A stretch of 64,000 nt of DNA, from contig NZ_BMER01000001.1 of assembly GCF_014636865.1 (NCBI RefSeq), positions 1,042,718 to 1,106,717 of the forward strand, given 5' to 3'. The notes beneath the pieces are model-generated. The model was given only the letters and a program-made list of their open reading frames with translations. It had not been told where the DNA came from and made no database searches. Made by a program: the position numbers and the translations under genes. Source of the DNA: Parapedobacter pyrenivorans (GTDB lineage Bacteria > Bacteroidota > Bacteroidia > Sphingobacteriales > Sphingobacteriaceae). This document shows, piece by piece, positions 42,413-50,775 of the stretch. How positions within the stretch are numbered: position 1 is the stretch's first letter; every line of letters begins with the position of its first letter.

Positions 42413-42832
42413 TTAGCGGTTAACGGTAGCTGGGTGCTCTTTGCCATTATGACAAGTCATGCAGCTGATTTGCATCATTTCACCTGTCTTTTCATCGCGG
42501 TGCTTGAAGTGTTTCTTGTTTATCCGTTGGGTCATTTTCATCATCCAGCGGGCAGTTTCTTTGTGGTGATTGTCGTCACTTGCGAAATCAAGCTTGGTCG
42601 GGTCAGCTGCACTTTGCGCATGGCAAAACCCGCATTTGACACCCAAGGCTACCTTGAAGTCATCCATTACTTTTTTGATTTCGTCTTGGCTGATGTCTTT
42701 GGGAAGTACTTTTAAATTGGTGGCTTTCCACGTTTGTGATTGTTGCGTACGCTCAGGAGCAAAAGAGCTCAAGGCAAAAATCCCAGCAAAAACAACAATC
42801 ATCGCAATGATCATTCGGTAGGTCATCATCAT
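42413..42832 (-). CDS. Dihaem c-type cytochrome (reaction-centre-cytochrome-like family)
   Basis: 139 residues with an uncleaved or cleavable hydrophobic N-terminus (MIIAMIVVFAGIFALSSFAPE). Two haem-c sites: CGFCH and CMTCH; a lone Met-rich segment (ARWMMKMTQRINKKHFKH) between them may supply axial ligands. Bacteroidota proteins of this type are usually labelled photosynthetic reaction centre cytochrome c subunit-like, although the organisms are not phototrophs, so the role is respiratory or unknown periplasmic electron transfer. Monocistronic. Confidence 0.88.
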   Translation of the reverse strand: MMMTYRMIIAMIVVFAGIFALSSFAPERTQQSQTWKATNLKVLPKDISQDEIKKVMDDFKVALGVKCGFCHAQSAADPTKLDFASDDNHHKETARWMMKMTQRINKKHFKHRDEKTGEMMQISCMTCHNGKEHPATVNR

Positions 42833-42927
42833 AAGGTTATATTTTATACCTAAAGGTAATAAACCGACGTTGACCGTGCCGAAAGAAAAAGCTATTTAGA
42901 ATGGGTTTAATTGTTAACTGTCAGTGT

Positions 42928-43317
42928 CTATTTCAACCGCTCCAATACGCCCTTGCGTTTGATGAGGTTTTTATAGTCCCATTGGATAGCCTGTGCTTTT
43001 TCAAGCCATCGTTCCAGGTCGGAGCGATCAACCTGGGCAGCGGCCGTGTAGCAGATTTCGGCAGCCTTGAATTTGCCTTCTGGCTTAAGGTTAGGCTCGC
43101 TAAACGACTGGCCACTCCAGAACATCAGGTTAAGTCCACACTTCCGCAGGCTGTAACCCACGACGGGATTTCCGTCGAGAAACCAAACGGGGTGGCCATG
43201 CCATAGCTTGTTTTCCGCCTGCGGCAGGTGATGGTTGATTCCGTGGAACAATAGGTCTGCGATTGCCTGCTCGTCGGTTGGCAGGGAAAGATGATAGGAT
43301 TGGATAGCGATGTCCAT
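42928..43317 (-). CDS. DUF1801 family protein
   Basis: 129 residues from the ATG at 43315-43317 (MDIAIQSYHLSL). A TATCTTTG promoter box at 43342-43349 overlaps the alternative start at 43344, which excludes it. Family segments: DLLFHGINHHLPQAENKLWHGHPVWFLDGNPVVGY and LNLMFWSGQSF. DUF1801 proteins (frataxin-like fold) include the iron-chaperone-like YdhG/Fra of Bacillus, but most are uncharacterised. Confidence 0.85.
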   Translation of the reverse strand: MDIAIQSYHLSLPTDEQAIADLLFHGINHHLPQAENKLWHGHPVWFLDGNPVVGYSLRKCGLNLMFWSGQSFSEPNLKPEGKFKAAEICYTAAAQVDRSDLERWLEKAQAIQWDYKNLIKRKGVLERLK

Positions 43318-43341
43318 GATGTCTTGCGTATGTACGGACAA

Positions 43342-43349
43342 CAAAGATA
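43342..43349 (-). promoter_or_regulatory. -7 promoter element of the DUF1801 gene
   Basis: Minus-strand TATCTTTG, 24 bp before the chosen ATG; it rules out the longer reading starting at 43344. Confidence 0.55.
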
Positions 43350-43407
43350 ATCGGCCAATCCGGCATAAGTGTCATATAGGATCGGAAATTTTCAACGGAT
43401 TTTCGAT

Positions 43408-43920
43408 ATGTTTGAACGGATGAAACACCGCATTGGATTCGAAAAATATCAATTGGAAGATTTAGCAGATTATTATAACCTGGTTAAAGATGATCGCGTA
43501 ATGAAATACATCACCGGTAAAGGCATGTCTGAGACGGAAGCCCGGGCTATGTTTGACCATTTTCTAAAGATCAATCAGTTGGATTATTCTCTAGGTTACT
43601 TTAAAGTTTTCGATTCCGAACAGCGAATCCATATCGGTGAATGTAAGCTCGTCAATTATACGAAAGATGCATCGGTTTTTGAGATGGGGTACTTACTGAT
43701 GGAACAATTTTGGAAGAAAGGGTATGGAACGGAGATTTGCGAACATATGTTGGCACTGGCAACAGCGATAGACCCCTACAAAGATGTAATTGGTATTATC
43801 GACCCAGCAAACACCGCTTCAAGAAAGCTATTGGAAAAATTTGGATTCAAAAGCTTCTTTATCGGAACGGAAGACCGGCTTCCGACCGAGAAATTTATCT
43901 TGAAAAGAAGCAAAAGCTGA
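43408..43920 (+). CDS. GNAT family N-acetyltransferase (RimJ/RimL-like)
   Basis: 170 residues from the ATG at 43408 (MFERMKHRIGFEKYQLEDLADYYNL); an ATG at 43420 is also possible, and the frame reaches back only to a GTG at 43369. GNAT_3-type layout: YLLMEQFWKKGYGTEICEHMLALA carries the acetyl-CoA loop (KKGYGT) and IIDPANTASRKLLEKFGFKSF the NxxSxxxLxKxGF motif. Probably acetylates a protein N-terminus or small amine. Downstream hydrolase gene 10 bp away on the same strand. Confidence 0.88.
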   Translation: MFERMKHRIGFEKYQLEDLADYYNLVKDDRVMKYITGKGMSETEARAMFDHFLKINQLDYSLGYFKVFDSEQRIHIGECKLVNYTKDASVFEMGYLLMEQFWKKGYGTEICEHMLALATAIDPYKDVIGIIDPANTASRKLLEKFGFKSFFIGTEDRLPTEKFILKRSKS

Positions 43921-43930
43921 AGCGCGAAAC

Positions 43931-44578
43931 ATGGATACACAGGCATTCAAATTGATGATTTCTTCGGCGGTAGGCGAGGTGTCGGCTAAATATACGGCTT
44001 CGGATAGCCCCGTGTGCAACCTTACGCTGGCCCACGGGGCTGGTGCGGGCATGGACCATCACTTTATGGAGGAGCTTGCTACGTCGCTTGCTGAAGCTGG
44101 GGCCGCTGTTCTCCGATTCAATTTCCCCTTCTCAGAGCAAGGAAAACGACGGCCCGATTCTCCGGCAATCGCACATCAGACGATTGCTGCGGCTATCGCA
44201 AAGGCCCGGACACTCAATCCCCATCTACCGTTAATTGCTGCGGGAAAGTCCTTCGGAGGTAGGATGACTTCGCAATACCTCGCTGCACATCCGGATGTAG
44301 GCGCAGACGGGATTGTCTTTTATGGCTTTCCCCTCCATCCAGCCGGTAAGCCGTCCACCGAGCGTGCGGAACATCTTCGGCTCGTCCGTATTCCCATGCT
44401 TTTCTTGCAAGGTTCTAGGGATGCGCTGGCCACGTGGGCGCTCATTCAATCGGTCTGTAATTCGCTCCCTTTGGCTTCGCTGGTGAGGTTGGAAGGAGCC
44501 GACCATTCGTTTAAGGCCGGCAAAAACAAGCTACTGCCGACATTGGTAAGCGAAACGCTGAAATGGGTTTCGCATTAA
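43931..44578 (+). CDS. Alpha/beta hydrolase (KANL3/Tex30-like, dienelactone-hydrolase-like)
   Basis: 215 residues. LTLAHGAGAGMDHHFMEELATSLAE is the N-terminal oxyanion strand. The nucleophile elbow is AAGKSFGGRMTSQ (GxSxGG). IPMLFLQGSRDALA holds the acid residue and LEGADHSFKAGK the catalytic His. These match the Tex30/KANL3-type bacterial hydrolases. Substrate unknown. 10 bp after the GNAT gene, likely one transcript; convergent with the SDR gene. Confidence 0.88.
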   Translation: MDTQAFKLMISSAVGEVSAKYTASDSPVCNLTLAHGAGAGMDHHFMEELATSLAEAGAAVLRFNFPFSEQGKRRPDSPAIAHQTIAAAIAKARTLNPHLPLIAAGKSFGGRMTSQYLAAHPDVGADGIVFYGFPLHPAGKPSTERAEHLRLVRIPMLFLQGSRDALATWALIQSVCNSLPLASLVRLEGADHSFKAGKNKLLPTLVSETLKWVSH

Positions 44579-44592
44579 GCGGAGCACGCCTT

Positions 44593-45486
44593 TCAGCTCT
44601 TTGCCTGCCTCGTCATGTGCTCCAGCTTATCCCAGAGCTCGTTGGGTATGGCTTCCAATCCACTGAATTGTCCGGCACCCTGCAGCCATTCGCCGCCGTC
44701 GATGGTGATGACTTCGCCATTGATGTATCCGGCAAAATCGGACAACAGGAAAGCGGCTAGGTTGGCGAGCTCTTGGTGGTCGCCCACGCGCTTGAGGGGC
44801 ACGCGGTTTTTGAAATCGAATTGCTTGGCTAAATCACCGGGGAGCAGCCGCTCCCAAGCACCTTTGGTAGGGAACGGGCCTGGAGCAATGGCGTTGTTGC
44901 GGATGCCATATTTACCCCATTCTACGGCGAGTGAACGAGTGAGGGCCAGCACGCCGCCTTTTGCCGCGGCCGATGGTACGACATAAGCGGAGCCGGTAAA
45001 GGCGTAGGTAGTGACGATGCTCAATATCGTAGCGGGTTGCTGCTGGGCGATCCAGTGTTTGCCGAAAGTCAGCGTGCAATTGGCGGTTCCTTTCAATACG
45101 ATATCGATAATGGTGGAAAACGCGTTGGCAGAAAGGCGCTCGGTAGGTGAGATAAAGTTGCCCGCAGCGTTGTTTAACAAGGCGTCTACCCGGCCAAACC
45201 GTTCCAGTGCCGCTGCCAGGAGCTGCTCGACCTGGGCGTTATCGCGCACATCGCAAGCGATAGCCTGCACTTGTCCCCCGGTGGCTTCCGCCATTTCCTT
45301 GGCTGCTTTTTCCAGCACGTCCAGCTTGCGGCTGGCGATGACTACGTGGGCGCCCAGTTGTAGGAAATAGGTGGCCATGGCCCTACCCAATCCGGTACCG
45401 CCACCGGTTACCACGATGGTTTTTCCTTGAAGCGCACCTTCGCGTAATGCACCTTGTACGGCGTTACCTGCTTCGTTGTTCGACAT
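44593..45486 (-). CDS. SDR family oxidoreductase, 2,4-dienoyl-CoA reductase-like
   Basis: 297 residues. Rossmann motif VTGGGTGLGRAMA at about 26-38, DVRDNAQV and LLNNAAGNF (NNAG). The usual YxxxK is replaced by SAAAKGG, as in peroxisomal/mitochondrial-type 2,4-dienoyl-CoA reductases, where the Ser/Lys arrangement and another Tyr serve. Expected NADPH-dependent reduction in beta-oxidation of unsaturated fatty acids. 2 bp after an enoyl-CoA hydratase gene, supporting a fatty-acid role. Confidence 0.9.
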   Translation of the reverse strand: MSNNEAGNAVQGALREGALQGKTIVVTGGGTGLGRAMATYFLQLGAHVVIASRKLDVLEKAAKEMAEATGGQVQAIACDVRDNAQVEQLLAAALERFGRVDALLNNAAGNFISPTERLSANAFSTIIDIVLKGTANCTLTFGKHWIAQQQPATILSIVTTYAFTGSAYVVPSAAAKGGVLALTRSLAVEWGKYGIRNNAIAPGPFPTKGAWERLLPGDLAKQFDFKNRVPLKRVGDHQELANLAAFLLSDFAGYINGEVITIDGGEWLQGAGQFSGLEAIPNELWDKLEHMTRQAKS

Positions 45487-45488
45487 GG

Positions 45489-46247
45489 TTACTTTTTCAG
45501 GTTATCGATAATCGTTTTGAGGATGGCGCGGGTAGCCGGCGACCACCATTGTTTCAGTACGGCGTCGATGATTTCCGTTTGGTTGGCATCGAACGCAGCG
45601 ATCAACTGCTGCCGCATATTACGCTTACTCTGCCGCCACGCATTCCGTTCGTATTGGGTATACTTCCTCAGCTGGCGCACTGCGGCCGTTCGGATGCTCC
45701 GCATATCCACCACTTCATCCACCAGTCCGGCTTCAAGTGCTTCGCGTGGTTTAAGCAACCTGCCTTCTAGCAAGAAGTGATAAGCCTTGGCTGCACCCAG
45801 CCAAAAGCGGTACAATTGGAAAATACTATCAGGCACGATAATTCCCACGGGGACTTCGTTGAGGCCAATGATGAAGTCCCCGTCGGCCATGACCCGGTAA
45901 TCGCAGCAGATGGCCAATACGCAGCCACCTGCAGGGCTGTGCCCGCTGATTGCGGCAACCGCGGGCTTATCAAAAGCGACAAGCTTACGGATAACATCCA
46001 TGAAAGTATGCCAGAAGCGACGCACTTCGTCCTCGCTGTAATCATATAATGCGATGAGATCTAATCCGGCACTGAAGAAGCCTTCGTTGCCATGTAGGAG
46101 GAGGCCCTCCACGGCTGGATTTTCCTGCGCATCGACGACCGCCTGCCCCAGCTCTTCGAGCATCTGTTGATCAATCGCATTCGATTTGCCACGGTCCAAA
46201 TGGACATGCGCAATGCGATCTTCTATGGTTATTCTGATGAAACTCAT
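45489..46247 (-). CDS. Enoyl-CoA hydratase/isomerase family protein
   Basis: 252 residues of the crotonase fold: IAHVHLDRGKSNAIDQQMLEEL, the oxyanion-hole pair GNEGFFSAGLDL and AISGHSPAGGCVLAICCDYRVM, and GLNEVPVGIIVPDS. The catalytic Glu positions of true hydratases are not clearly both present, so isomerase activity is equally possible. Co-operonic with the DECR-like reductase (2 bp), for beta-oxidation of unsaturated acyl-CoA. Confidence 0.9.
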   Translation of the reverse strand: MSFIRITIEDRIAHVHLDRGKSNAIDQQMLEELGQAVVDAQENPAVEGLLLHGNEGFFSAGLDLIALYDYSEDEVRRFWHTFMDVIRKLVAFDKPAVAAISGHSPAGGCVLAICCDYRVMADGDFIIGLNEVPVGIIVPDSIFQLYRFWLGAAKAYHFLLEGRLLKPREALEAGLVDEVVDMRSIRTAAVRQLRKYTQYERNAWRQSKRNMRQQLIAAFDANQTEIIDAVLKQWWSPATRAILKTIIDNLKK

Positions 46248-46300
46248 TTTTTAGTATTTATTACGCACGGCTGCTTCTTGCTTTATGTGCTTGTCTGCAG

Positions 46301-49015
46301 TTACTTTACCTTAATGTAATACACGGCACGGCCCAAGCGGCCATCTACATCTAATCCTTCCACTACGATGCGGTAGGTGCCCGGCGTTTCGGCGGTGTAA
46401 AATTCGAATGAAGCCGCCCCGTCTTGGTTTGTAACGATATTGGGTGCCCAGTGAATGGTGGTCCGAAGATCTTTCATTCCGGCCAGTGAGTCTGCCGGCT
46501 TGCTATAGTCGGGCACATAGAATTCGCGTACTTCATAGTATCCCTGTGGGCTATGCGTGACGATACCTGGGGTATACAACTCCCTGTCGTAGCCTCCGCT
46601 GTCGCCACGCTTGGTTGTAATGATGAGCACCCCGCCCCCGCCCCTGCTTCCATAAATGGCGGTGTTGCCGACGCCCCGCAGCACTTCGATGGTCTCGACA
46701 TCAAAGGGGTTGATCATGGAAAGTGCATCGGCTTCCATAAACATGCCGTCCAACACGATTTGCATCGGTTGGTTGAATGAGCGCGTCGAATACGGTACTC
46801 CATTGCGGAAAAGTACGCCTACGAGTCTGCCTTGTAAACACATAGCCAATGTTGCGCAGCCCATACTCAGGTCTTCGGCGGTAATAACCTGATCAGCGTT
46901 GCCCGCTCCGTTAAGGTTGCTTGAATGCCTTATCTTATCTTTTGTGGCGGCTTCGGTTACTTTCACCTCTTCCAATAAAATGGTCTTCTCCTTGAGGCCA
47001 TATTTTTCTAGCTCTTCAAATTGCTGCTGGGTATTTTTGAGATAAGTGCTGATGGATTGGTTCACGTTAACGGTGGCATCGGGCGCATCTCGGTTGCGGG
47101 TCACCTGTTGCTTGGGCGCGTCATCAAGGACGACCTCTACATTTTTCCGGCCACGTTCATCGCGGGCCTGTACGACAAATTTGGTGTCGTCATAAAACAA
47201 CAGCCGATCGAAATTGAACCGACCCTCTGTATCTGAGACCGTGTCTACGATCGCGGTAACGTCGCCGGTAGACAGGATGGTTACCGTGGCATTGGGCACC
47301 GGTGTCTTACGGTCACGCTTGGTAACCACACCGCTGATACGCAGGTCCTGTTCAGGCTGATAGGTGATCGCTGGGGTTCGGCCGGCCAAAAGGTCTCGCC
47401 AGTTTATCCGGCTCCATCCTTGCGTAAGCATGACATTATCCAGTTGCCTGCGCCGGGAGATATCGGTATCTTCAAAATAATAAGCAGGGGTCTCAATATA
47501 TCCCTTTATATCCGAGCTGAGCAGCAGGCTTGCGTAGATGTTCGTCTCGCGGAGCCCGCTGTCCACAGGTACTTTGGTCACATCGATTACGGCGGCGGAA
47601 AGCGTCGCTATACGATTCGTATCTGCTTCCATACCCGCGGCAATCCTTACAGATACGCGCTGTTTGGGCCTATATGTTTCCTGATCTGTGGTTACTGTTA
47701 ATGGTAATCCTGATTTTTCGTTGAAATTAAAGATGGTGCGTTCCGCCAGCGGCCTCATATCCGAGGCGAAAAGCGTCAATTGCACCACCCCGGCTGGAAT
47801 AGGGTCTCGTGGAATGGAGAAAACCAGCTCTTTTTTCGATTGCTTACCTTTTGACGCATAGAAAACTGTTCCATTGCGCTGGAGCACTAATGTGACTTCC
47901 TGCCCATCGACCAAACTGTCAGAAGCAAAGGCCTGCACGAAAAGCTGCTTATCCAATTCATTATTGACCGCCAAGGCATAGCCGCTCGTCATCACCTCGG
48001 GGAGTTTGGTGTCCGCTTGGCTCTCATCGGCGTAGGTCACCTTTGCGAGGTAACTGCTTCCTGCCTGTGGGATAAAGCTGAAGTTGCCCATGCCCGCATA
48101 TGTCGACTCAAAATCCGCAATTTGATTGCCATGCTGATCTTCCAGATAACCCTTTGCGGCAATACCTGTCCCTTCAGGGGCTAGGGCTTTAAACGCGACT
48201 TTGGTCAGGTTGCCAGCCACCAAGTGACCGCTCTCGGGAAAAAACTGGATGCTATTGGTATTAGACGTGGTTTTCAGTGGTATCGTTTTATTGATAGTGG
48301 GCTTTCCGGGAGCCAATAACGAAAGCTCCATTTTTCCCGTTTTGAGATTAAATGGCTGTTTGTTTACGAAATCGAACGCGATGCGGCCCGATTCATCTGT
48401 TTTTTCCCGGCCACGGCCGATGTTGCGCCCCTCCATGACGACCTGATAGTTCACCGCCATATCTGCCAAGGGCCCGCCTCTCAGGTCGGTAAATGTGATT
48501 TCGGTATTAACGGTATGTATCGGGGAATTTTCGTAGGAAAAAGAACTATGCGTAATAACATCGTCCGTACGGGCATTGCCTATGGGTAGCACGCGGTCGT
48601 AGAAGATATCGTTATCGAAATTACGCATCCAATTGGTGTAGGCACGGATTCGGTAGTTGCCCTCACGGAGCGAATCGGCCAGTTGAAAGTCGCCCATGGT
48701 TACCCCGGCGATGAGCGGCAACCTGATGGATTGTACGATTTCGTCTTCAGGGTCGATAAGGTCTACATATAAGATCTTGCTGAGGCCCGAAAGGTAATTG
48801 TATGCTCCAATGGTAACATAGCCTTTAAACCAAATATCGTCGCCTACGGTGTAATAAGGCTTATCAAGATGAAGATATACTTTTTCTTGGGGACGGTCAT
48901 CGGCATAGCGCTGCAGCTTCGCTAAGACCCCGTCAATGGTGGTGTCCTGTGCGTATACAGCTGGCGTAGAAAGCCAAAGTATGAGCAAAATGGAAAGAAA
49001 GCGACACCCCTTCAT
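46301..49015 (-). CDS. Large exported protein with MG2-like beta domains and a TonB plug but no barrel
   Basis: 904 residues from the ATG at 49013-49015 (MKGCRFLSILLILWLSTPAVYA, signal peptide). Residues about 25-130 have the macroglobulin MG2-type start (ADDRPQEKVYLHLDKPYYTVGDDIWFKGYV). More beta-sandwich domains follow, then a carboxypeptidase-regulatory-like domain (ISGVVTKRDRKTPVPNATVTI), and a TonB plug-like domain (PMQIVLDGMFMEADALSMINPFDVETIEVLRG). The C-terminus (GTYRIVVEGLDVDGRLGRAVYYIKVK) is another beta domain, not a barrel. A known Bacteroidota arrangement of unknown function, probably at the cell surface. Confidence 0.85.
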   Translation of the reverse strand: MKGCRFLSILLILWLSTPAVYAQDTTIDGVLAKLQRYADDRPQEKVYLHLDKPYYTVGDDIWFKGYVTIGAYNYLSGLSKILYVDLIDPEDEIVQSIRLPLIAGVTMGDFQLADSLREGNYRIRAYTNWMRNFDNDIFYDRVLPIGNARTDDVITHSSFSYENSPIHTVNTEITFTDLRGGPLADMAVNYQVVMEGRNIGRGREKTDESGRIAFDFVNKQPFNLKTGKMELSLLAPGKPTINKTIPLKTTSNTNSIQFFPESGHLVAGNLTKVAFKALAPEGTGIAAKGYLEDQHGNQIADFESTYAGMGNFSFIPQAGSSYLAKVTYADESQADTKLPEVMTSGYALAVNNELDKQLFVQAFASDSLVDGQEVTLVLQRNGTVFYASKGKQSKKELVFSIPRDPIPAGVVQLTLFASDMRPLAERTIFNFNEKSGLPLTVTTDQETYRPKQRVSVRIAAGMEADTNRIATLSAAVIDVTKVPVDSGLRETNIYASLLLSSDIKGYIETPAYYFEDTDISRRRQLDNVMLTQGWSRINWRDLLAGRTPAITYQPEQDLRISGVVTKRDRKTPVPNATVTILSTGDVTAIVDTVSDTEGRFNFDRLLFYDDTKFVVQARDERGRKNVEVVLDDAPKQQVTRNRDAPDATVNVNQSISTYLKNTQQQFEELEKYGLKEKTILLEEVKVTEAATKDKIRHSSNLNGAGNADQVITAEDLSMGCATLAMCLQGRLVGVLFRNGVPYSTRSFNQPMQIVLDGMFMEADALSMINPFDVETIEVLRGVGNTAIYGSRGGGGVLIITTKRGDSGGYDRELYTPGIVTHSPQGYYEVREFYVPDYSKPADSLAGMKDLRTTIHWAPNIVTNQDGAASFEFYTAETPGTYRIVVEGLDVDGRLGRAVYYIKVK

Positions 49016-49116
49016 CGACCAATAGTTTAAATTGGTGTAAACTGACAAATGATAACCAGTCTTTACAATGATTGGTTTTGCCAGTCTCTGATAGTGGTAA
49101 ATATAGGTAAAAAAAA

Positions 49117-49124
49117 TATCTTTG
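49117..49124 (+). promoter_or_regulatory. -7 promoter element of purD
   Basis: TATCTTTG, matching TAnnTTTG, 55 bp before the purD ATG; no clear -33 at the usual distance. Confidence 0.5.
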
Positions 49125-49179
49125 CAAGCTGAAACCTGCGAGGGCGGGTTTCGTGAAGTGCATAAAAAATTATCAACGA

Positions 49180-50454
49180 ATGAATATCCTTATAGTTGGC
49201 TCGGGTGGACGGGAAAGTGCTTTCGCCTGGAAAATAGCGCAAAGCGACCGAATAACGCAACTGTACATTGCGCCAGGGAATGCCGGAACCAGTCGCTATG
49301 GTCAGAATGTGCCGATTGAGGTGACCGATTTCGAAGGGATAGCGGATTTTGTACGCCAGCATGCGGTAGCTATGGTGATCGTAGGGCCTGAAGAACCGTT
49401 GGTGAAGGGTATACACGACTATTTTCTCGACCGTGCGGACCTCCGGGAAATCCCGGTTATCGGTCCGCAGCAAAAGGGAGCCCAATTGGAAGGGAGTAAA
49501 GATTTCGCCAAGCAATTCATGGTGCGCCACGGTATCCCTACCGCTGCTTCAAGGTCATTTGACAAAGCGACACTGGCTGACGGATTGGCCTACCTGGAAA
49601 CACAGCGGCTTCCTATCGTGCTCAAGGCCGACGGCCTGGCGGCCGGAAAAGGGGTACTGATCTGTACCGCTTTGGAGGAGGCTAAAGCCGAATTGACGGC
49701 CATGTTGGCGGATGCTAAATTCGGGAAAGCAAGCAGCAAGGTGGTGATTGAGGAATACCTGGCAGGTATTGAGTTGTCTGTTTTCGTGCTTACAGATGGC
49801 GACACCTATAAGGTCTTGCCTGCAGCCAAAGACTATAAGCGTATTGGAGAGGGCGATACTGGCCTCAACACCGGTGGCATGGGCTCGGTATCTCCGGTAC
49901 CGTTTGCGGATAATGAATTCTTGGATAAGGTAGAGGAACGTATCATCGTCCCCACAATAGCCGGACTGAAAAAGGACAATATTCCCTACAAGGGATTTAT
50001 TTTCATTGGCCTGATGAACGTAAACGGCGAGCCTTACGTGATTGAATATAACGTGCGCATGGGCGATCCCGAAACAGAGAGCGTGTTGCCGCGTATTGAA
50101 AGCGATCTCTTAGACCTGCTGGAAGGTGTGGCCCAAGGCAATCTTACCGATCGCTCCTTTACCCTCTCTTCAAAGACGGCGGCCACGGTGGTGTTGGTTT
50201 CGGGGGGATATCCCGGGGCTTATGAACCCGGCAAGGCCATTAGCAACATTGAAAATGTAAAGGATTCGATTGTATTCCATGCCGGCACGAATGAAGTTGA
50301 TGGTGTTGTACAGACAGCCGGCGGCCGGGTATTGGCAGTCACCGCCCTGGAGGACACCATGTTTGAAGCTTTGCAGCAGGCTACGGCAGATGCAGGGCGT
50401 ATTTATTTCGAAGGCAAATATTTTCGCAAGGATATCGGTTTTGACTTGATATAA
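49180..50454 (+). CDS. purD: Phosphoribosylamine-glycine ligase (GAR synthetase)
   Basis: 424 residues from the ATG at 49180 (MNILIVGSGGRESAFAWKI), the standard PurD start; nine extra residues upstream are not. ATP-grasp enzyme of purine synthesis, joining glycine to 5-phosphoribosylamine. PurD marks: VGPEEPLVKG, EGSKDFAKQFMVRHGIPTA, VLKADGLAAGKGV, YKRIGEGDTGLNTGGMGSVSP and MGDPETESVLPRI. Cytosolic. Followed by tRNA-Glu, which has its own promoter. Confidence 0.97.
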   Translation: MNILIVGSGGRESAFAWKIAQSDRITQLYIAPGNAGTSRYGQNVPIEVTDFEGIADFVRQHAVAMVIVGPEEPLVKGIHDYFLDRADLREIPVIGPQQKGAQLEGSKDFAKQFMVRHGIPTAASRSFDKATLADGLAYLETQRLPIVLKADGLAAGKGVLICTALEEAKAELTAMLADAKFGKASSKVVIEEYLAGIELSVFVLTDGDTYKVLPAAKDYKRIGEGDTGLNTGGMGSVSPVPFADNEFLDKVEERIIVPTIAGLKKDNIPYKGFIFIGLMNVNGEPYVIEYNVRMGDPETESVLPRIESDLLDLLEGVAQGNLTDRSFTLSSKTAATVVLVSGGYPGAYEPGKAISNIENVKDSIVFHAGTNEVDGVVQTAGGRVLAVTALEDTMFEALQQATADAGRIYFEGKYFRKDIGFDLI

Positions 50455-50468
50455 AAATTCATCGATAG

Positions 50469-50498
50469 TTGTATCTAATCAAATAACGCTTATATTTG
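50469..50498 (+). promoter_or_regulatory. Promoter of the tRNA-Glu gene
   Basis: TTG (50469-50471), 19-bp spacer, TATATTTG (50491-50498): a good Bacteroidota promoter, 18 bp upstream of the mature tRNA. Confidence 0.65.
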
Positions 50499-50516
50499 CA
50501 ACCCGTAATTAATGAT

Positions 50517-50588
50517 GGCCCGTTCGTCTAGGGGTTAGGACGCAAGATTTTCATTCTTGAAACAGGGGTTCGATTCCCCTACGGGCTA
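50517..50588 (+). tRNA. tRNA-Glu (TTC)
   Basis: 72 nt. The acceptor stem GGCCCGT pairs with ACGGGCT (one G-U), discriminator A. The anticodon arm is CAAGA-TTTTCAT-TCTTG with anticodon TTC, and the T-arm is AGGGG-TTCGATT-CCCCT. No CCA is encoded. A promoter lies upstream and a terminator 8 bp downstream, so it is a single-gene transcript. Confidence 0.97.
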
Positions 50589-50595
50589 CAGGGAA

Positions 50596-50627
50596 AGAGG
50601 TTGTCTAAAAAGACAGCCTCTTTTTTT
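50596..50627 (+). terminator. Rho-independent terminator of tRNA-Glu
   Basis: AGAGGTTGTC (50596-50605) pairs with GACAGCCTCT (50612-50621), one G-U, six-base loop, followed by T6. Confidence 0.85.
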
Positions 50628-50775
50628 ATAGTAGGCTTTGGAAAGCCGGATAGATTTATGGACTTGGAAAGTGGCAGTGGCCACAAATGATGTCTTGGCG
50701 AATTGAGTGTTTGAAATTACTCCTATATTTACGGTGCGCAGCGATAGCGTTCGCGATGATAAGACATTACCTTTT

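Noticed and set aside
50707-50775. N-terminal extension of the Pr6Pr protein (23 residues)
   Set aside because: It is charged, unlike family N-termini, and begins right after the tRNA terminator region; the ATG at 50776 gives a normal hydrophobic start.
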